Shown: positions 33,503 to 47,216, numbered from the stretch's first letter. The stretch is DNA of 64,000 bases from Arabidopsis thaliana (GCF_000001735.4 NC_003074.8:22265261-22329260), one strand, 5' to 3'. The notes: a model not told the origin generated them from the letters alone. A program made the numbers and translations.

Positions 33503-36500
33503 ATGACGGACATAGAAGCTCTCAAGGCTATCACCACGGAGAGCATTGATCTGGTATGTACTTTTATACCTCACCACTTTTTTTTTGCAGATGATTGCTT
33601 CTGATAGCTTTTATGTCAAATATGAACAAATGCAATTTCTCATGGATCGTTGCAGGAAAATGTTCCCGTTGAAGAGGTTTTTCAACATCTCAAATGCACG
33701 AAAGAAGGATTGACCTCCAATGAAGTGCAGGAGCGACTTACCTTGTTTGGTTACAACAAACTTGAGGAGAAAAAGGTTTTAAAAAATGATTTTTCAATCT
33801 TGCATTGATCTCTTATTTTCTCTCTATGGATGGTATGTTGATCTCTCTTTCTATTTGGTTCTGCAGGAGAGTAAGATACTCAAGTTCTTGGGATTCATGT
33901 GGAATCCACTTTCATGGGTCATGGAAGCTGCAGCCCTCATGGCCATTGGTCTTGCACATGGAGGAGTACGTCTTTTGTTCCCTCTCATTAGTCGTTTCTT
34001 TCCACAATATGTAAATACGTAAAATTGTGAAAGGTATAGCTTAACATAGAATTTTAAAACAATTTTGAGAGTCTGAAGAAACTAATTTGTCTCAACTCTT
34101 CAGGGAAAGCCAGCGGATTATCACGATTTCGTGGGTATTGTGGTCTTACTTTTGATAAACTCGACAATCAGTTTTGTAGAAGAAAACAATGCTGGAAATG
34201 CAGCTGCTGCTCTCATGGCTCAGTTAGCCCCTAAAGCGAAGGTTTAAATTTATTCCTTTTAGTTGCGCTCATTTAAATTTGATGGTAGTAGCTTATTTAC
34301 AAATCAATTGTTTTAGGCCGTCCGCGATGGCAAATGGAATGAGATAGATGCAGCTGAGTTGGTTCCAGGAGATATAGTTAGTATCAAACTTGGAGATATC
34401 ATTCCTGCTGATGCTCGTCTTCTTGAAGGAGACCCTTTAAAGATTGACCAGGCAAGTTCTACTTCTAATATTGGTTTATCATTGCTCTGTATCTTATCTC
34501 TCCCTTGACTAATCTTGGTTATTTATCTTTTCCTCAGTCAGCACTTACAGGTGAATCTCTTCCGGTAACCAAAAATCCTGGTGCTTCAGTGTACTCTGGT
34601 TCAACTTGCAAGCAAGGTGAAATTGAAGCAGTTGTTATAGCGACTGGTGTCCACACTTTCTTTGGAAAGGCGGCTCATCTTGTGGATAGTACTACGCATG
34701 TCGGTCACTTCCAGAAGGTTTGTTCTCACTTTGGAGTAAAATATAAAAGTTTACAAAGATTTTGGAGTCAATGACTAAATTTAATCTTTGTATATTGGTT
34801 TCCAGGTTTTGACAGCAATAGGAAATTTCTGTATCTGCTCGATTGCAGTAGGAATGGCAATTGAAATCGTTGTTATATACGGTCTTCAAAAGAGAGGGTA
34901 CCGTGTTGGTATTGATAACCTTCTTGTTTTATTGATTGGTGGGATCCCCATTGCAATGCCTACTGTTCTCTCTGTTACAATGGCAATTGGTGCTCATCGC
35001 TTGGCTCAACAGGTCAATACAAGTCTTAAGACAGAGTCAGTTAACTTTTGTTGATTTGTGTTTCTTTATAAATGACTTTAAAATCCATTTCAGGGTGCCA
35101 TAACAAAGAGAATGACAGCCATTGAAGAAATGGCAGGAATGGATGTTCTGTGCAGTGATAAAACAGGTACTCTCACGCTCAACAAGCTTTCTGTGGATAA
35201 GAATCTGATCGAGGTTTGCCTCTTTCCTCTGTTCTTCTTACTTTGTATTTAAAAATCTTGATAGGTTGAGGACGATGATGTAATTAGAGCACTTTCATTT
35301 CTTTTAAAACAGGTTTTTAAGAGGGGCATCGACAGAGATATGGCTGTGCTTATGGCTGCAAGAGCTGCACGTTTAGAGAACCAAGATGCTATTGATACTG
35401 CAATTGTTTCGATGTTGTCAGACCCGAAAGAGGTATTAATTAAAGACTCAACTTTCAAGTAAACAAGATTCAGTTACTTTCAAAGGTATAAACATTGTGA
35501 TGTATTGATCTGATACTTTGTCTTCAGGCACGTGCCGGGATTAAAGAACTCCATTTTCTTCCATTCAGTCCAGCTAATAGAAGAACTGCACTAACGTACC
35601 TAGACGGAGAAGGCAAAATGCACCGAGTGAGCAAAGGCGCGCCTGAAGAGGTTATAACCTTTGCTGTCAACTTTCTTTATAAATAGCTATTACTACATTA
35701 CTTTAAGTTTACCCACTGTTTCCTAAGATATTGTTCTGATGATTTGTCCTTCTCTAGATTTTGGATATGGCCCACAACAAATTAGAAATCAAGGAGAAAG
35801 TACATGCTACAATCGACAAATTTGCAGAACGTGGCCTAAGATCGCTTGGGTTGGCATATCAGGTAATTATGTTTTAAATGTGGCACTTGTTTTAAATGGG
35901 ATAACTCCTACGATTCCATTGTAACGATCCCTTTTCCAATAATAGGAAGTACCAGATGGTGATGTTAAAGGTGAAGGTGGTCCATGGGACTTTGTAGCTC
36001 TTCTTCCTCTGTTTGATCCTCCTCGTCATGACAGTGCACAGACAATTGAGCGAGCACTTCATCTTGGAGTCAGTGTTAAAATGATCACAGGTAAAGAGCC
36101 AGTCTTTAGCTCCTTTCCGCCATATCATTAGGTCCTACTCCACCTTGGATTCTTGTGTATTCATAAAATGTCAAAAATCTCAATACTTGCAGGTGACCAG
36201 CTTGCAATTGCCAAAGAAACAGGAAGAAGGCTTGGAATGGGCACAAACATGTACCCATCTTCATCTTTGCTTTCTGATAACAACACTGAAGGAGTTTCTG
36301 TCGATGAACTTATCGAGAACGCAGATGGTTTTGCAGGAGTCTTTCCTGGTAATGCTACTTACTTGTAAACTTCATTTGTAACTATGATCTTTGAGAGATA
36401 TCTGACATTGACAACCCCCTTTTTCTGATTTTTAGAGCATAAGTATGAGATTGTGAAGAGATTACAATCCCGAAAACACATATGTGGTATGACTGGTGAT

Positions 36501-38249
36501 GGAGTGAATGACGCACCTGCCTTGAAGAAAGCTGATATTGGAATTGCTGTGGATGATGCCACTGATGCTGCTCGGGGTGCTTCTGATATTGTCTTAACAG
36601 AACCTGGACTTAGTGTTATCATCAGTGCTGTCTTGACTAGCCGTGCAATTTTCCAGAGAATGAAAAATTACACGGTACATAAATGCTTCTGCCTCATTGG
36701 CTATTACCTGATAAAGTTTAAATTGAATGCTTATATTGAATTTTTTTGGTTTACCTTCATTTTGCAGATATATGCTGTTTCTATCACTATACGTATTGTC
36801 GTAAGTTTCTCAGTCGAAATTGCATCAGATTTTCACAAATACTTGGTCTTATTTTCTATACCTTTGTGTTACAGATGGGTTTCATGCTTCTATGTGTCTT
36901 CTGGGAGTTTGACTTCCCTCCATTCATGGTTCTTGTAATTGCAATCCTTAACGATGGTTAGTAACTGTTAACTCCCTCGATGATTTAGCTTACGGCTTTT
37001 GCTGGTGCTTGAAGCATTCACCCTGCTAAATTTGCTTTCCTGTTGAAAAGGTACTATAATGACCATATCCAAGGACAGAGTCAAGCCTTCTCCAACTCCA
37101 GATTGTTGGAAACTCAAAGAAATTTTTGCTACTGGTGTTGTGCTTGGAGCTTACTTGGCGATCATGACTGTTGTGTTTTTCTGGGCAGCATACGAAACCA
37201 ACTTCTTCCATGTAAGCTACACACTATCCCTCTCCTTGTTTACTCTAATTTCAACTGTCAGCAAAATATAACTATACTTTTTTCCCTTTTGTGGTAGAAC
37301 ATTTTCCATGTGAGAAACTTCAACCAGCACCATTTCAAAATGAAAGACAAGAAAGTGGCTGCACATTTGAATGAACAGATGGCTTCCGCGGTCTACCTTC
37401 AAGTCAGCACGATCAGCCAAGCGTTGATCTTCGTGACCCGTTCCAGGAGCTGGTCATTTGTTGAGCGTCCCGGTTTTCTTCTTGTAATTGCTTTCCTAAT
37501 AGCTCAGCTGGTAAAGAGATTTCCGTCACCTATCTCATTATTTTCCTTAGTTACTTACCTCTTTGTTTATAGTTTGTTAATAGAATCCAACTCTGTATTA
37601 TTTTGATAGGTTGCATCGGTGATATCGGCAATGGCAAATTGGCCTTTTGCTGGAATCAGAAGCATTGGATGGGGTTGGACTGGAGTTATCTGGATATTCA
37701 ACATAGTAACTTACATGTTACTTGATCCTATCAAATTCCTAGTCCGTTATGCTCTAAGTGGCAAATCATGGGACCGAATGGTCGAGGGGAGGGTACGTAG
37801 ACCAAAAAAAAGACAGAATCACTTAACTCTAAATTCGGTACTTCACAATTACGTTGGCCTAACTAGAACTCGTGATTTGTTTGCAGACTGCACTCACAGG
37901 AAAGAAGAATTTTGGCCAAGAAGAAAGAATGGCTGCGTGGGCCACCGAGAAGCGTACACAGCACGGTTTAGAGACGGGTCAAAAGCCAGTTTATGAGAGA
38001 AATAGCGCAACGGAACTTAACAATATGGCTGAGGAAGCTAAAAGGCGTGCAGAAATTGCAAGGTTAGTTTTTTTTTTATATTAGAGATCGTTAGTCTCTG
38101 TCATGTTTGAGAGATGATCTCATTTCTAGTATGCTGATGAATTTTGCAGAATGAGAGAGCTTCAGACATTGAAGGGGAAGGTTGAATCAGCTGCAAAGCT
38201 GAAAGGCTATGATCTTGAGGATCCTAACAGCAACAACTACACAATCTGA
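33503..38249 (+). CDS. AHA7: Plasma-membrane H+-ATPase (P3A-type), AHA7
   Basis: P-type proton pump that exports H+ using ATP. The 21 coding exons are 33503-33553, 33656-33775, 33867-33965, 34104-34241, 34317-34451, 34538-34717, 34806-35012, 35094-35213, 35313-35432, 35528-35650, 35758-35862, 35946-36090, 36193-36348, 36436-36674, 36768-36800, 36875-36956, 37051-37211, 37298-37510, 37610-37792, 37887-38062 and 38150-38249, giving 961 residues. Actuator TGES is at 185-188, the phosphorylated Asp is D332 in CSDKTGTLT, and the hinge is TGDGVNDAP. The C-terminal autoinhibitory domain ends NNYTI, with penultimate Thr960 for 14-3-3 binding. The extracellular M7-M8 loop (from N739) is enlarged. Intron 5 is GC-AG. 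The loop and family length point to AHA7. In Arabidopsis it is expressed in root hairs. Confidence 0.97.
34452..34537 (+). other. GC-AG intron of AHA7
   Basis: Exon 5 ends CAG and the intron starts GCAAGT, a strong match to the U2-type GC donor consensus. It ends CTCAG before TCAGCACTTACA. Splicing gives the conserved [13 protein letters not shown]. No GT donor nearby would keep the frame. Confidence 0.92.
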
Positions 38250-39134
38250 GACAGTCTCAATCTCTGCTTAGTTCATTTTGTCTTTTATTTTCGATGTATT
38301 ATTATTAATTCTTCTTGATATATTGACATTAGTTTTGATATCTTTGTGGAAGATGTCTCACATGTTGTAATCTTTCAATTGATGCCTGTAACTTTCTTAC
38401 TTTTTATTTGATGAAAATTCTTATTTGATTGGTTTTGTTCGGTTCTTTACTGAAATAAAACCAAACCGAGTCAAACCAAACTAGACTAAACCGTCTGAAC
38501 ACAACTCGAACCAAACTAACTATGGTTGAGGACACTCGAACCAAACTAACTATGGTTGAGGTCCGCTAGAGTTTTATTACAACCGAATTAACCGAACCGA
38601 AAATAAACCGAAATGCACCCCCTAACTACACCTAACGCAAAAGAATATACTCCACAGAGATGTTTGTTTTTTTAACCAGACCGGTTTAAATTTGTTTCTT
38701 TTCAGATAGAACAGAAGTATCCAAGTCTTTTAAAGTTTTAATTCTCGCAAACCAACAATTACTGTTTGACTAATTACTTCTCACGCGCCAAATTCGCACG
38801 TGTAAGACAACCCAACTAAAAGTTAACTAACTCACAAGTGCGTGCTCCACACGTGCCTATCTGTTGATAAGAATGCCACAATTTTCATCTCATATTCTCA
38901 TTGAACAAAAATAATAAATTCTCAGTGATCCTTCGAGAGATTGATTATAAAATCCGGTCGGCGACGAGACTTACTTTCGCCGCAAAATTTGTTCTCCGGT
39001 ACCGGATATTTACGTATCTGTTCTCAAATTTTACCATTCCCACCACTAAAACCCTAGATTAAAAGCTTCAATTACCGGAAAAAGTCTCTACTTAAGAGAT
39101 TTATCTGTTTGTTGTCTTAAATCACAGGAAGAGA
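38250..39134. other. AHA7 3' UTR and thioesterase promoter
   Basis: Contains the AHA7 3' UTR, a stretch rich in AACCAAACCGA-type sequence (about 38450-38620) with a 30-bp tandem duplication, and the leader of the next gene (about 38930-39134). CACGTG-like ACACGTGC near 38850 is a possible G-box. Confidence 0.6.
38504..38563. repeat. 30-bp tandem duplication
   Basis: The unit starting ACTCGAACCAAACTAAC is repeated at 38504-38533 and 38534-38563; the first 28 positions are identical in both copies. It sits in an AACC/CCGAA-rich low-complexity tract. Confidence 0.88.
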
Positions 39135-41129
39135 ATGGATTTTCTTAAGGCAACGATTATAGTTGCCCTAATTTGCAATTTCGCCTCACTGGCGTCTTCT
39201 GTTCCTTTCATAGTTCTGCATGGTAATTTGCAATCTGATTTTTTTCCCTTTTCTCCTTTTTTGCCCTTTTGAGTCAGCAACAATCATGTTCTTATTTGTA
39301 AAAGTATCAATCTTGGAATTTTACTGAAGATTAGTTTAGCTTTAGAAAGTGTCCTTCTTGGAATTCCCAAATCTCTGGAAAAAGTAAAGAGAAGATTGTG
39401 TCTTACTTTCTCAGGAATTGGGGATAAATGCAGTAATGCAGGAGTGACACAATTCACAGAGCTTTTAAGCGATTGGTCTGGTTCTCAAGGATATTGCTTG
39501 TATGTCTATTATCTCCTCTTTATACAACTAGCATATTCAAATATGGCTTAAATTTGGTATTAATCCATTATTGTGTAAATTTCAGGGAGATTGGGAATGG
39601 CTCATGGGACTCATGGACTATGCCTCTCCTTGATCAGGTACTGATGTCACATGTTGGAAGAATGAAAATTGTATGAGTTTATACCGGAAAAAGAAACTGA
39701 CTGTTGGTCTCATTTTTGTGTGTTTTTGCAGACATCAGTTGTTTGTGAGAAGGTCAGACTTAAACTACTATCATCAAGTGTTTACCAAATTTGGCTTTTA
39801 AAAGTTCATTATCGTTAGATATATGTTTAATACCACAGGTGAAAAGTATGCCAGAGCTTAGTGACGGTTACAGCATTGTGGGGCTTTCTCAGGGTAACAT
39901 GATTGGTCGAGCTCTCATTGAGTTTTGCGATGGAGCACCACCTGTAAGTTCCCACAAACGTCCATATGCCTATGTGTATGTATGTTTTTATGCTTTTATT
40001 CTAGCTTGTTCAATCTTATCTATTCCTCTGATGTTTATGGCGGTTAATAGGTTAAGAGTTTTGTTTCGGTAGCGGGTCCTCATGCTGGCACTGCATCGAT
40101 TCCGTTCTGTGGTGTAAGTAACTAACTCCCTCCAAAAAAGTTGGTTTCTTCTATATTGACAAGGGAATTTTTTTAAATATATTTTCTCGATTTTGCAGGC
40201 TACCTGGATTTGCATCATGTTGGACAGTATGATCAAAGCAGAGATCTATAGCGACTATATGCAGGTACTATGTTCATGAGTATTTTACCACTTCTGCGCA
40301 ATTTTCTGTTACGGGGATCAAACTTAGTACATCTGTTTGAGTTTCAGGAACATTTGGCTCCTAGCGGTTTTCTCAAAATCCCAACTGTAAGTATTTTTGG
40401 TTAAAGGTTCAAAAGTTTCGACTTTTCATTCTTGTTGTAACTTAATGTTTTTTCATAGGACATAGCGGGTTACATGGAAGGCTGTAGGTTTCTCCCAAAG
40501 CTAAACAACGAACTTCCAGTCAAAAACTCGACTTATAAGGAGAGGTTCTCGAGTTTGGAGAATCTTGTGCTTATTATGGTCAGTCATCGAACCAACTTCT
40601 CTGCGTAACTTATAAGTTTCTTTTTGATGGTAACGTTTTATTTTTGATCGAATATCAGTTTGAGCATGACACAATATTGATACCTAAAGAAACCTCATGG
40701 TTTGGATATTATCCTGATGGGTCTTTCAAGACCATTCTTCCGCCGCAAGAGGTAACTTTAACCCTTCAATCATTGTTTCTAAATGGCTCAATATTGCAGA
40801 TACATTGAGTTGTAGTAAATGTTTGGATTTTTTTCCTATTGTAGACCAAGCTATATACTGAAGACTGGATTGGTTTGAGAACCTTAGATGAAGCTGGAAA
40901 AGTGAAGTTCGTTAACGTCTCTGGAAATCATCTTCAGATATCTCATACAGACATGAAGAAGCATATAGTGCCATACCTCTGTGATAAATCATCGTCGTCA
41001 TCATCCACAACAATGGCAGTTTCCGGATCATCTTCCTCACACCAGTGGCTTCCAAGTGTAGGGAACATTATTATGGATCTTATTGGTCCAGAAGTGGATC
41101 AGCTTCAGCTTGTGCTACGTCATGTGTAA
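39135..41129 (+). CDS. Palmitoyl-protein thioesterase
   Basis: PPT1-type alpha/beta hydrolase that removes palmitate from S-acylated proteins, in vacuole/lysosome-like or secretory compartments. Exons are 39135-39222, 39415-39499, 39586-39637, 39732-39752, 39839-39943, 40051-40113, 40199-40264, 40348-40386, 40459-40578, 40659-40751 and 40845-41129, giving 338 residues. Exon 4 is only 21 nt. A signal peptide ([20 protein letters not shown]) leads into [15 protein letters not shown], the oxyanion-hole region. The nucleophile is Ser99 in GLSQG, the catalytic His is H273 in SGNHLQIS, and D217 (FEHDT) is the probable acid by alignment from memory with PPT1. A Ser-rich insert ([18 protein letters not shown]) near the C-terminus is outside the family core. 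All catalytic residues are intact. Tail-to-tail with ARABIDILLO-2, only 416 bp between stops. Confidence 0.95.
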
Positions 41130-41545
41130 ATCTGATGTCCTGTGTTGTTGTTTGTTCTCTTACTAAACACGATCGTCTCGTGATATGTTTGTAACTTGAA
41201 GATAAAACAAGAAAACTGTTCCAAAATCCCTCTCAAAAAAGTTCTTATAGTCATTGATAAAATGTCAAATATATGTCACAAGAAATGGACAGAGCCTTAT
41301 AAAGGGATGATGAAGAACACCATTGATCCTTAAGGTCTGTTATTACAGAAAATCTCAGAACGAGACAAAGAAACATAAGTCCACATATATATATTACAAC
41401 AGCATTCTGTCTTCAATCCGAATCAAACATCTTCTGAGGCAAATTCTGATTCTTTGCAGCATGAGCCTGATTCTTTACTTGTCTTGACTTGTATAGTTTG
41501 AGAGATGCAGAGGTATCTAGCACTATGGTTGGCTAAGAAAAAGGC
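41130..41545. other. Converging 3' UTRs of thioesterase and ARABIDILLO-2
   Basis: 416 bp between two convergent stop codons; the two 3' UTRs may overlap as natural antisense. No ORF or repeat of note. Confidence 0.6.
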
Positions 41546-44500
41546 TCAAATCCTATTATAAGATACTTTCATTCCTTCAGGAGATTCTGCCTGCTGATGC
41601 TCTAGATTGCGAAGCACAATTTTCATAAAGATCTTGGCTTCACGAGGCATACTCGCAGCTGCAGCTGCAGAACGCAAGCCTCTTGCTTCTCCAGCATTCT
41701 GCATCAAGCTTGCGTGATGCATTGCGTGACGGCTTTCAGGTATTGTAAACTGTCATTTCATCGGTTAGTACTAAAATGCAATTGATTAAAGCGTGCACAA
41801 AAAAACAAATTGCTTCCCACACATAAAAAGTACCTGAAGAAGTGCAAAAGCTGCACAAGCTCTGAGTACAAGACAAGGGTTTCGCAACATTGTAACAAAT
41901 CTTCCAATTTCGGAACCACTGCATCTCAAGTGGCCAGCTTCTGGGATTCGAGCTCTCTCCGAGACTTGTGCTAACATAGATGGAGCAGATGATAAAGCAC
42001 CAGTTGAGAAGATTTGGTGTTCCATGAAAGTTTTAATGAAGGCTTTAATTTGATCAAGAGCCATTGTTCTAGCACCATTTAAGGTAACACTTTTAGATGT
42101 ACTTTCCAATGAAGTCCCTATCATCGCGTATTCATCCATCCTGTTATAATAGATAGATAAGATCAAAGTCAGATCTGCAAATTACCTTAAATGTGGATAT
42201 GATTACAGTAATTAAGTTTTACGTACCTTCCATCAAACATGTATGCCAATGCTAATGCAGCCATAAAACGAGCCATTTTGGAAACAGAAGACGAACAGAG
42301 CTGAACAAGTGCTACAACTCCCCCTTCCTCCACAATCCGCAGAGCGTTACCAGGATTAAAAGAAAGATTCCACAGAGCTCCTGCAGCAGTTTCATGTACA
42401 TCCTGGAAAAAAGCAAAAGCTGCATCAGATTAACCCAAAAGAGTGGGATGTGAGAACTTATAACGAAACAAATTGTTTACCTCAGCTTCAGATCGTACAA
42501 GAGCAATTAGAGGCGGAATACCACCTTCATGGCCAATTGCAATGCTGATAGAAAAATATCAAGAAAAAAAACAAAAATGGAAAGATTGTCATTAAGGTTT
42601 TACGTATAATCATGTTAGCATTGATATATATGCACGCATGCAGTAACAAATAAATAAATAAATTCAACGGGTTGCACCTGTTTGCTTCTGAGACAGATAG
42701 TCCCCAGAGAGCACCAGCTACTCTCTCTTGTAGACCCGTTGATGCATTTGAAGAGGACTTCGCAAGTGCCACCTAATTTTATAATCAGAAACATGTATAA
42801 GTTGTCTGAAGGTGAAGCTGAAACACATAAAATGAAATAAGGAAAAATAAAGGAAATCACAATACCAAGGCTTCAACACCACCAAATGCAGCAATGGATT
42901 CTCGATTCTTGTCATCAAATGCTAAATTCCAAAGAGCCCCAGCAGCTTCCTGTTTAACACCTTCATGAGGTGATTGCGTAAGCTGAACAAGAGCTTCCAA
43001 TGCACCAGCCTCTTGTCCAACAGCAGCATTATTACCGTTGCTATCACCATGAGCAGCTAGATTAGCCAAAGCACGAGCCGCCTGAAATAAGACAATTTGT
43101 CACAAACTCAGTTCACACACTCACTGCCATCCGGAACTCAAAATACTACAAGCATCGAATCAATAAAAAAATAAAAATGAGGTGCATTCGAAAACAAGGA
43201 AATACCTGTTCTTGTGCTCCTTCATACTTGCAATTCCGAGCTAGCATCACCAAGGCATGCACACCTCCTGCTCTTGCAACTTCCATGCTGCATTTATCGT
43301 CTGCTGCTAAATTTGCTAATGCCCCAGCAGCACGTTCCTAATTACCAAAAAAGTGTAGATTTCTCCGTTTTAGAAAGAACAAATATAGAGAAAAATAACA
43401 CTAAAAACAGTGTTGGATACCACGAAAATCGAATTACCAAATCTAGCAAAATTCTTGTATTTTACGACCGAGATACCTTGTCTCTACAACTTCATAATAA
43501 TTATTAAATCTAAAACCCTAATACAAAAGGATAAACTAGATTGTACTAGTTTTGATAATCAATCTTTCAGATGATAATACTTAGCCAGAAGTGTTAATTT
43601 TGGATATTTCCAAATGAAAAGTGTGAGGCTTTAAAGATGGCAAGCGTGTACCAGAACTCCATCACAACCATGTGGCCATCTAAAGATAAGATCAACTAAC
43701 GCATTCACTCCTCCAGCTTGAGCAATCGCGTTCTAATAGAAAAAAAATAAAAATAAGAAACAACAATGTCAGTGAAAGAGCAAAAGGTTCAATGTGTGTT
43801 TAAAACTTTACAAGGGGACCGTACCTTATGCTCTTCTCCAACAGAGAGATTCCATAGCCCACCAGCAGCTTCTTCAGCCACAAGTCTATTCATAGACTTT
43901 GCCAAATCAGCAAGAACACTGATCCCTCCTTCTTCAGCAACAGCCTTTGCAACTTTAGCATTTACCGACAAGTTTGCAATAGCCTTTGCAGCTTCTGACT
44001 GAAGACCTTCTCGCCAAGATTTAGCAAGTTCTAGAAGAAGACGGATCCCTCCATCTCGCATAACAGCTTCGGCTCTTCCACAGTCTATGCTAGCATTCTC
44101 ATCATCAACAACGATGAAAGTTGCAAGTCCTGTGGCTGCTCTCTCTTGGACATCCTCTTGTGCGCTTTGCATTAAACTGAGAAGCAACGTAGCTCCCTGA
44201 TTCAGCCAGAAATCGTTTAATCCTTGTGAATTGCTGCTCTCTGCAATTCGTAGAAGTGTATGAGAAATGATCCACTCAATCCAAAGCATTATTTCGTCAA
44301 TGCTTTTATCCTTTCTTATCAAATCTCTCCAGTAAGAAAATATATTCTTTGGTTTCTTTGAGTTATCGGCAAATATAGAAGCTAGCTCATCAAAAGTATC
44401 AGTAAACACAGCAAGCAAGACCTTTCCTTTGAATCTATTGGAGCTGTAACTTTTATCCTCTTCGAGATAAGGGCAGTTTAAAGCACACAAGACTTTCAAG

Positions 44501-45336
44501 CTCTGCGATGATTTCAACAACCTGGACACAGCAATATGGTCAATGGTGGTTCTTGAGACATCCAAACCGATTAATTTTGGAAGCTTCTCCCAATTTTCTA
44601 ATGCAACTTTCCACTTTATGTTTGATGTCCCAGCAACAGAGAGGTAGCGAAGAGATACCACTTTTCCCAATGCTTCTTCGTTGATGTTCAGGCAATCTAA
44701 GAATCCAAGATCACTGAGCTGTGGGCAATGTTTGGCCAAAGATTCAATTGCCTCAGAACTAACATCTCTCATGCCAGAAACCCGTAGCTTCTTTAGTTTC
44801 GGACAGCAAAAGGCTATAACTCTTATAGCATCACTAGTGATCCTCTCACAGAAATCTGGTCCAAGTTGGAGGCTCTCAAGAGCTTCATGGCGTGCCGCAA
44901 TCATAGACAATGTAGCATCTGTAATCTTCCTACAATAGTCGCCGCTAATTTCAAGCAGACTCCTTGCTTTGAGATGAATTATGGCATCAGCAGAGTCAAC
45001 ACCACGAAACCTAATCTTCTGAAGATCAACACACCTAGTTGCAAGAGAAGCTGCCATTGAAAGATCAAATTTGTGGGCTCGAAGATCCAATGAACTCCAC
45101 AAAAAAGAAGAAGCACCAAGGCTTCTCCATGTCCTACAGGTCGAGGCTAAGCTAGCTCTATCGCGATAATTCAATCGAGTAAACAAATGAAACACTGTGT
45201 CATAAGGCAAACTAGTCCAATTCACATACTGTTGAACCTTAGGTGCTAAATCCTCAACTCCAATCACAGTATAACTTGGTGAATCAACCTTATACTTTCC
45301 ATTATCCTCCACTCTCTGCCTCACCCTACGACTCAT
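41546..45336 (-). CDS. ARABIDILLO-2: ARABIDILLO-2, F-box/LRR/Armadillo-repeat protein
   Basis: Nuclear Armadillo-repeat F-box protein that promotes lateral root branching in Arabidopsis, redundantly with ARABIDILLO-1; a likely SCF substrate receptor. Exons are 45336-43825, 43732-43652, 43337-43206, 43081-42866, 42772-42678, 42544-42481, 42402-42227, 42140-41834 and 41749-41546, giving 928 residues. Order: basic N-terminus MSRRVRQRVEDNGKYK, F-box from about residue 42 (SLPYDTVFHLFTRLNYRDRA), leucine-rich repeats (about 100-300), then Armadillo repeats from about 380 to 800 with recurrent AAGALWNLS-type motifs. The small exons 2-7 carry the Arm repeats. The 5' leader appears to contain an intron (donor after 45825, acceptor ending 45473). 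All junctions keep the frame. Confidence 0.96.
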
Positions 45337-47216
45337 ATCTTGATCAGATATAAATACACACTCTAACGAGTAATCAATCCCTTGCAGCTACCAAAATTAA
45401 AGCACTCTGTTTATAAAGACCATAATGATAAAATAAACGCAGATCCTACTCCACCTAGAAGAAAATCCAAACCTGCAGAACAAGAAGAAACAATAAGATC
45501 AAACAAGTCCCCAATTTGGAAAATTTAGATACTCAATGGCTCCAAAACTAAAATCCCATAGCAGATAAAAGAGAAATCAAATTCAACAAACAGAAAGAAC
45601 TGAGGAATGCTCTCGCCGGATTCTGAGAAGAAAAACCCTCGAACAGAAAAGCGAGGAGAGACTTAAACAAATCTCTGACCTTTACTATGCAAATTCAATT
45701 CAGACAAACTCCATTGGAAATAACAATTGAAAGAGTGATGATGGTCGGAGAGAATTCAGACGAGCCCACAGAGAAACTGTTGTGACACGAAAAAAAAAAG
45801 GGCAAAAGAGCTTAAAGTAATCACCTTTGGAGAAAAAAGGAAGAACTTTATCTTCCCTGATTCCGAGAGACAGAGAAAGGAGGAAGAATTAGAGGAATTG
45901 GGCAATGAAGGTAAAGAGAGAGAGACGAGAAGGGCGGATGTTGAAACCACAGCTCATATAGGCATTGTAATTGTAACAAAGAGCTTCAATCACCTCCTTT
46001 GCACGGTACATTATATATTACCCAATTACCATTCCTCTTTTCTTCTCTTTTTTAAATCCTAACTTTTATTTTTGTCATTTTTTAAAAAACAATTTGATAA
46101 ATAATTATTGTTCTAACCAGTGTTCTAAATTACGATAAACGTTTTTCTTGTGATATATTAGTATGTAAATAATTCACGATGACTTGTTATGAAAACTACT
46201 TGATTAGTATTAACAGAATTTTTGCACATTTATATGTATATTATATTAAAATTTATTTGAATTATAGTTGAAAATATAACAAATTTAACGGATAATCCGT
46301 AAAATTTAGCGTGTTTATATTGAGATACAGAAAAGTGGTGTATCATATCTTTCTTTCTTTTAGTTAGTCATTTTATTTTTTATCAATAATTTTAAAATGT
46401 TATATACTTTAAATCTTTTGGCTAAACATAATTAATTATAAGTTTATTTTATATAGACAATTAATAGGTTTCTGAAAAATTGGAACTAATAACGCATATC
46501 ATAAACATAGGGGTAACATTTGTGTCTTATGCCTTTAATTAAAATGACTTTATAATGTTTTCTGAAATTATTTAAGACTAATTGTTTTTTAGTAGAAATA
46601 GCAAATATCATAAGCCAGTGCATTTGTGTTATATGCCAAAGATGGCTGTTTTTCTTTATAAGTTAGGATTTGATTCCAAATTTAAACTTGTACTAAAACA
46701 GCAATTGTACCAAATCATTTAAAGTCCCATTGCTTTTTGTTTTCTTTCTCTCTTTACATAAGAGTAAATAAATAATAAATTAAAAAGGCTGAACCAATAT
46801 TTTTTGAGTCTTTTAAGTAACAAAATCTAAAACTTAAACAAAAACCAAAATTTAAAAGCTGAGTAAGATTTGCGTATTTTTGGTAAAAGCCAATCAGAAA
46901 GAAAAGGGCCCATTATTTGCTATTTACAAACAGTCTTTTTGTGTATACCGAACTTTATCTTAGTGGTAAAATTTTGAAGTCTTCAATCTTCTATTTTGGA
47001 TTCATGTGTTTATATTTCGTCAATCACATTAGTAAAACTTTTCCAGATACGCAACAAAGAGCTTAAAGTAAACAGATATTGTCCCATCCAAAATTGTATG
47101 TAAAGTTCTGCAGGTTCTGGAGATCAAAAAAACTATAATAAAACTGCCTGCTATATAAACTTTAATAGAGATCAGAAAAATGATGTCAAGCTACACAACC
47201 ATGAAAGCTTTTCTCT
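45337..47216. other. ARABIDILLO-2 leader/promoter and EDA14 3' flank
   Basis: The ARABIDILLO-2 5' UTR runs to about 45960 and likely has one intron (45473-45824). Beyond it is very AT-rich DNA (46000-47100) with no gene, repeat or motif that I can support. Confidence 0.55.
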
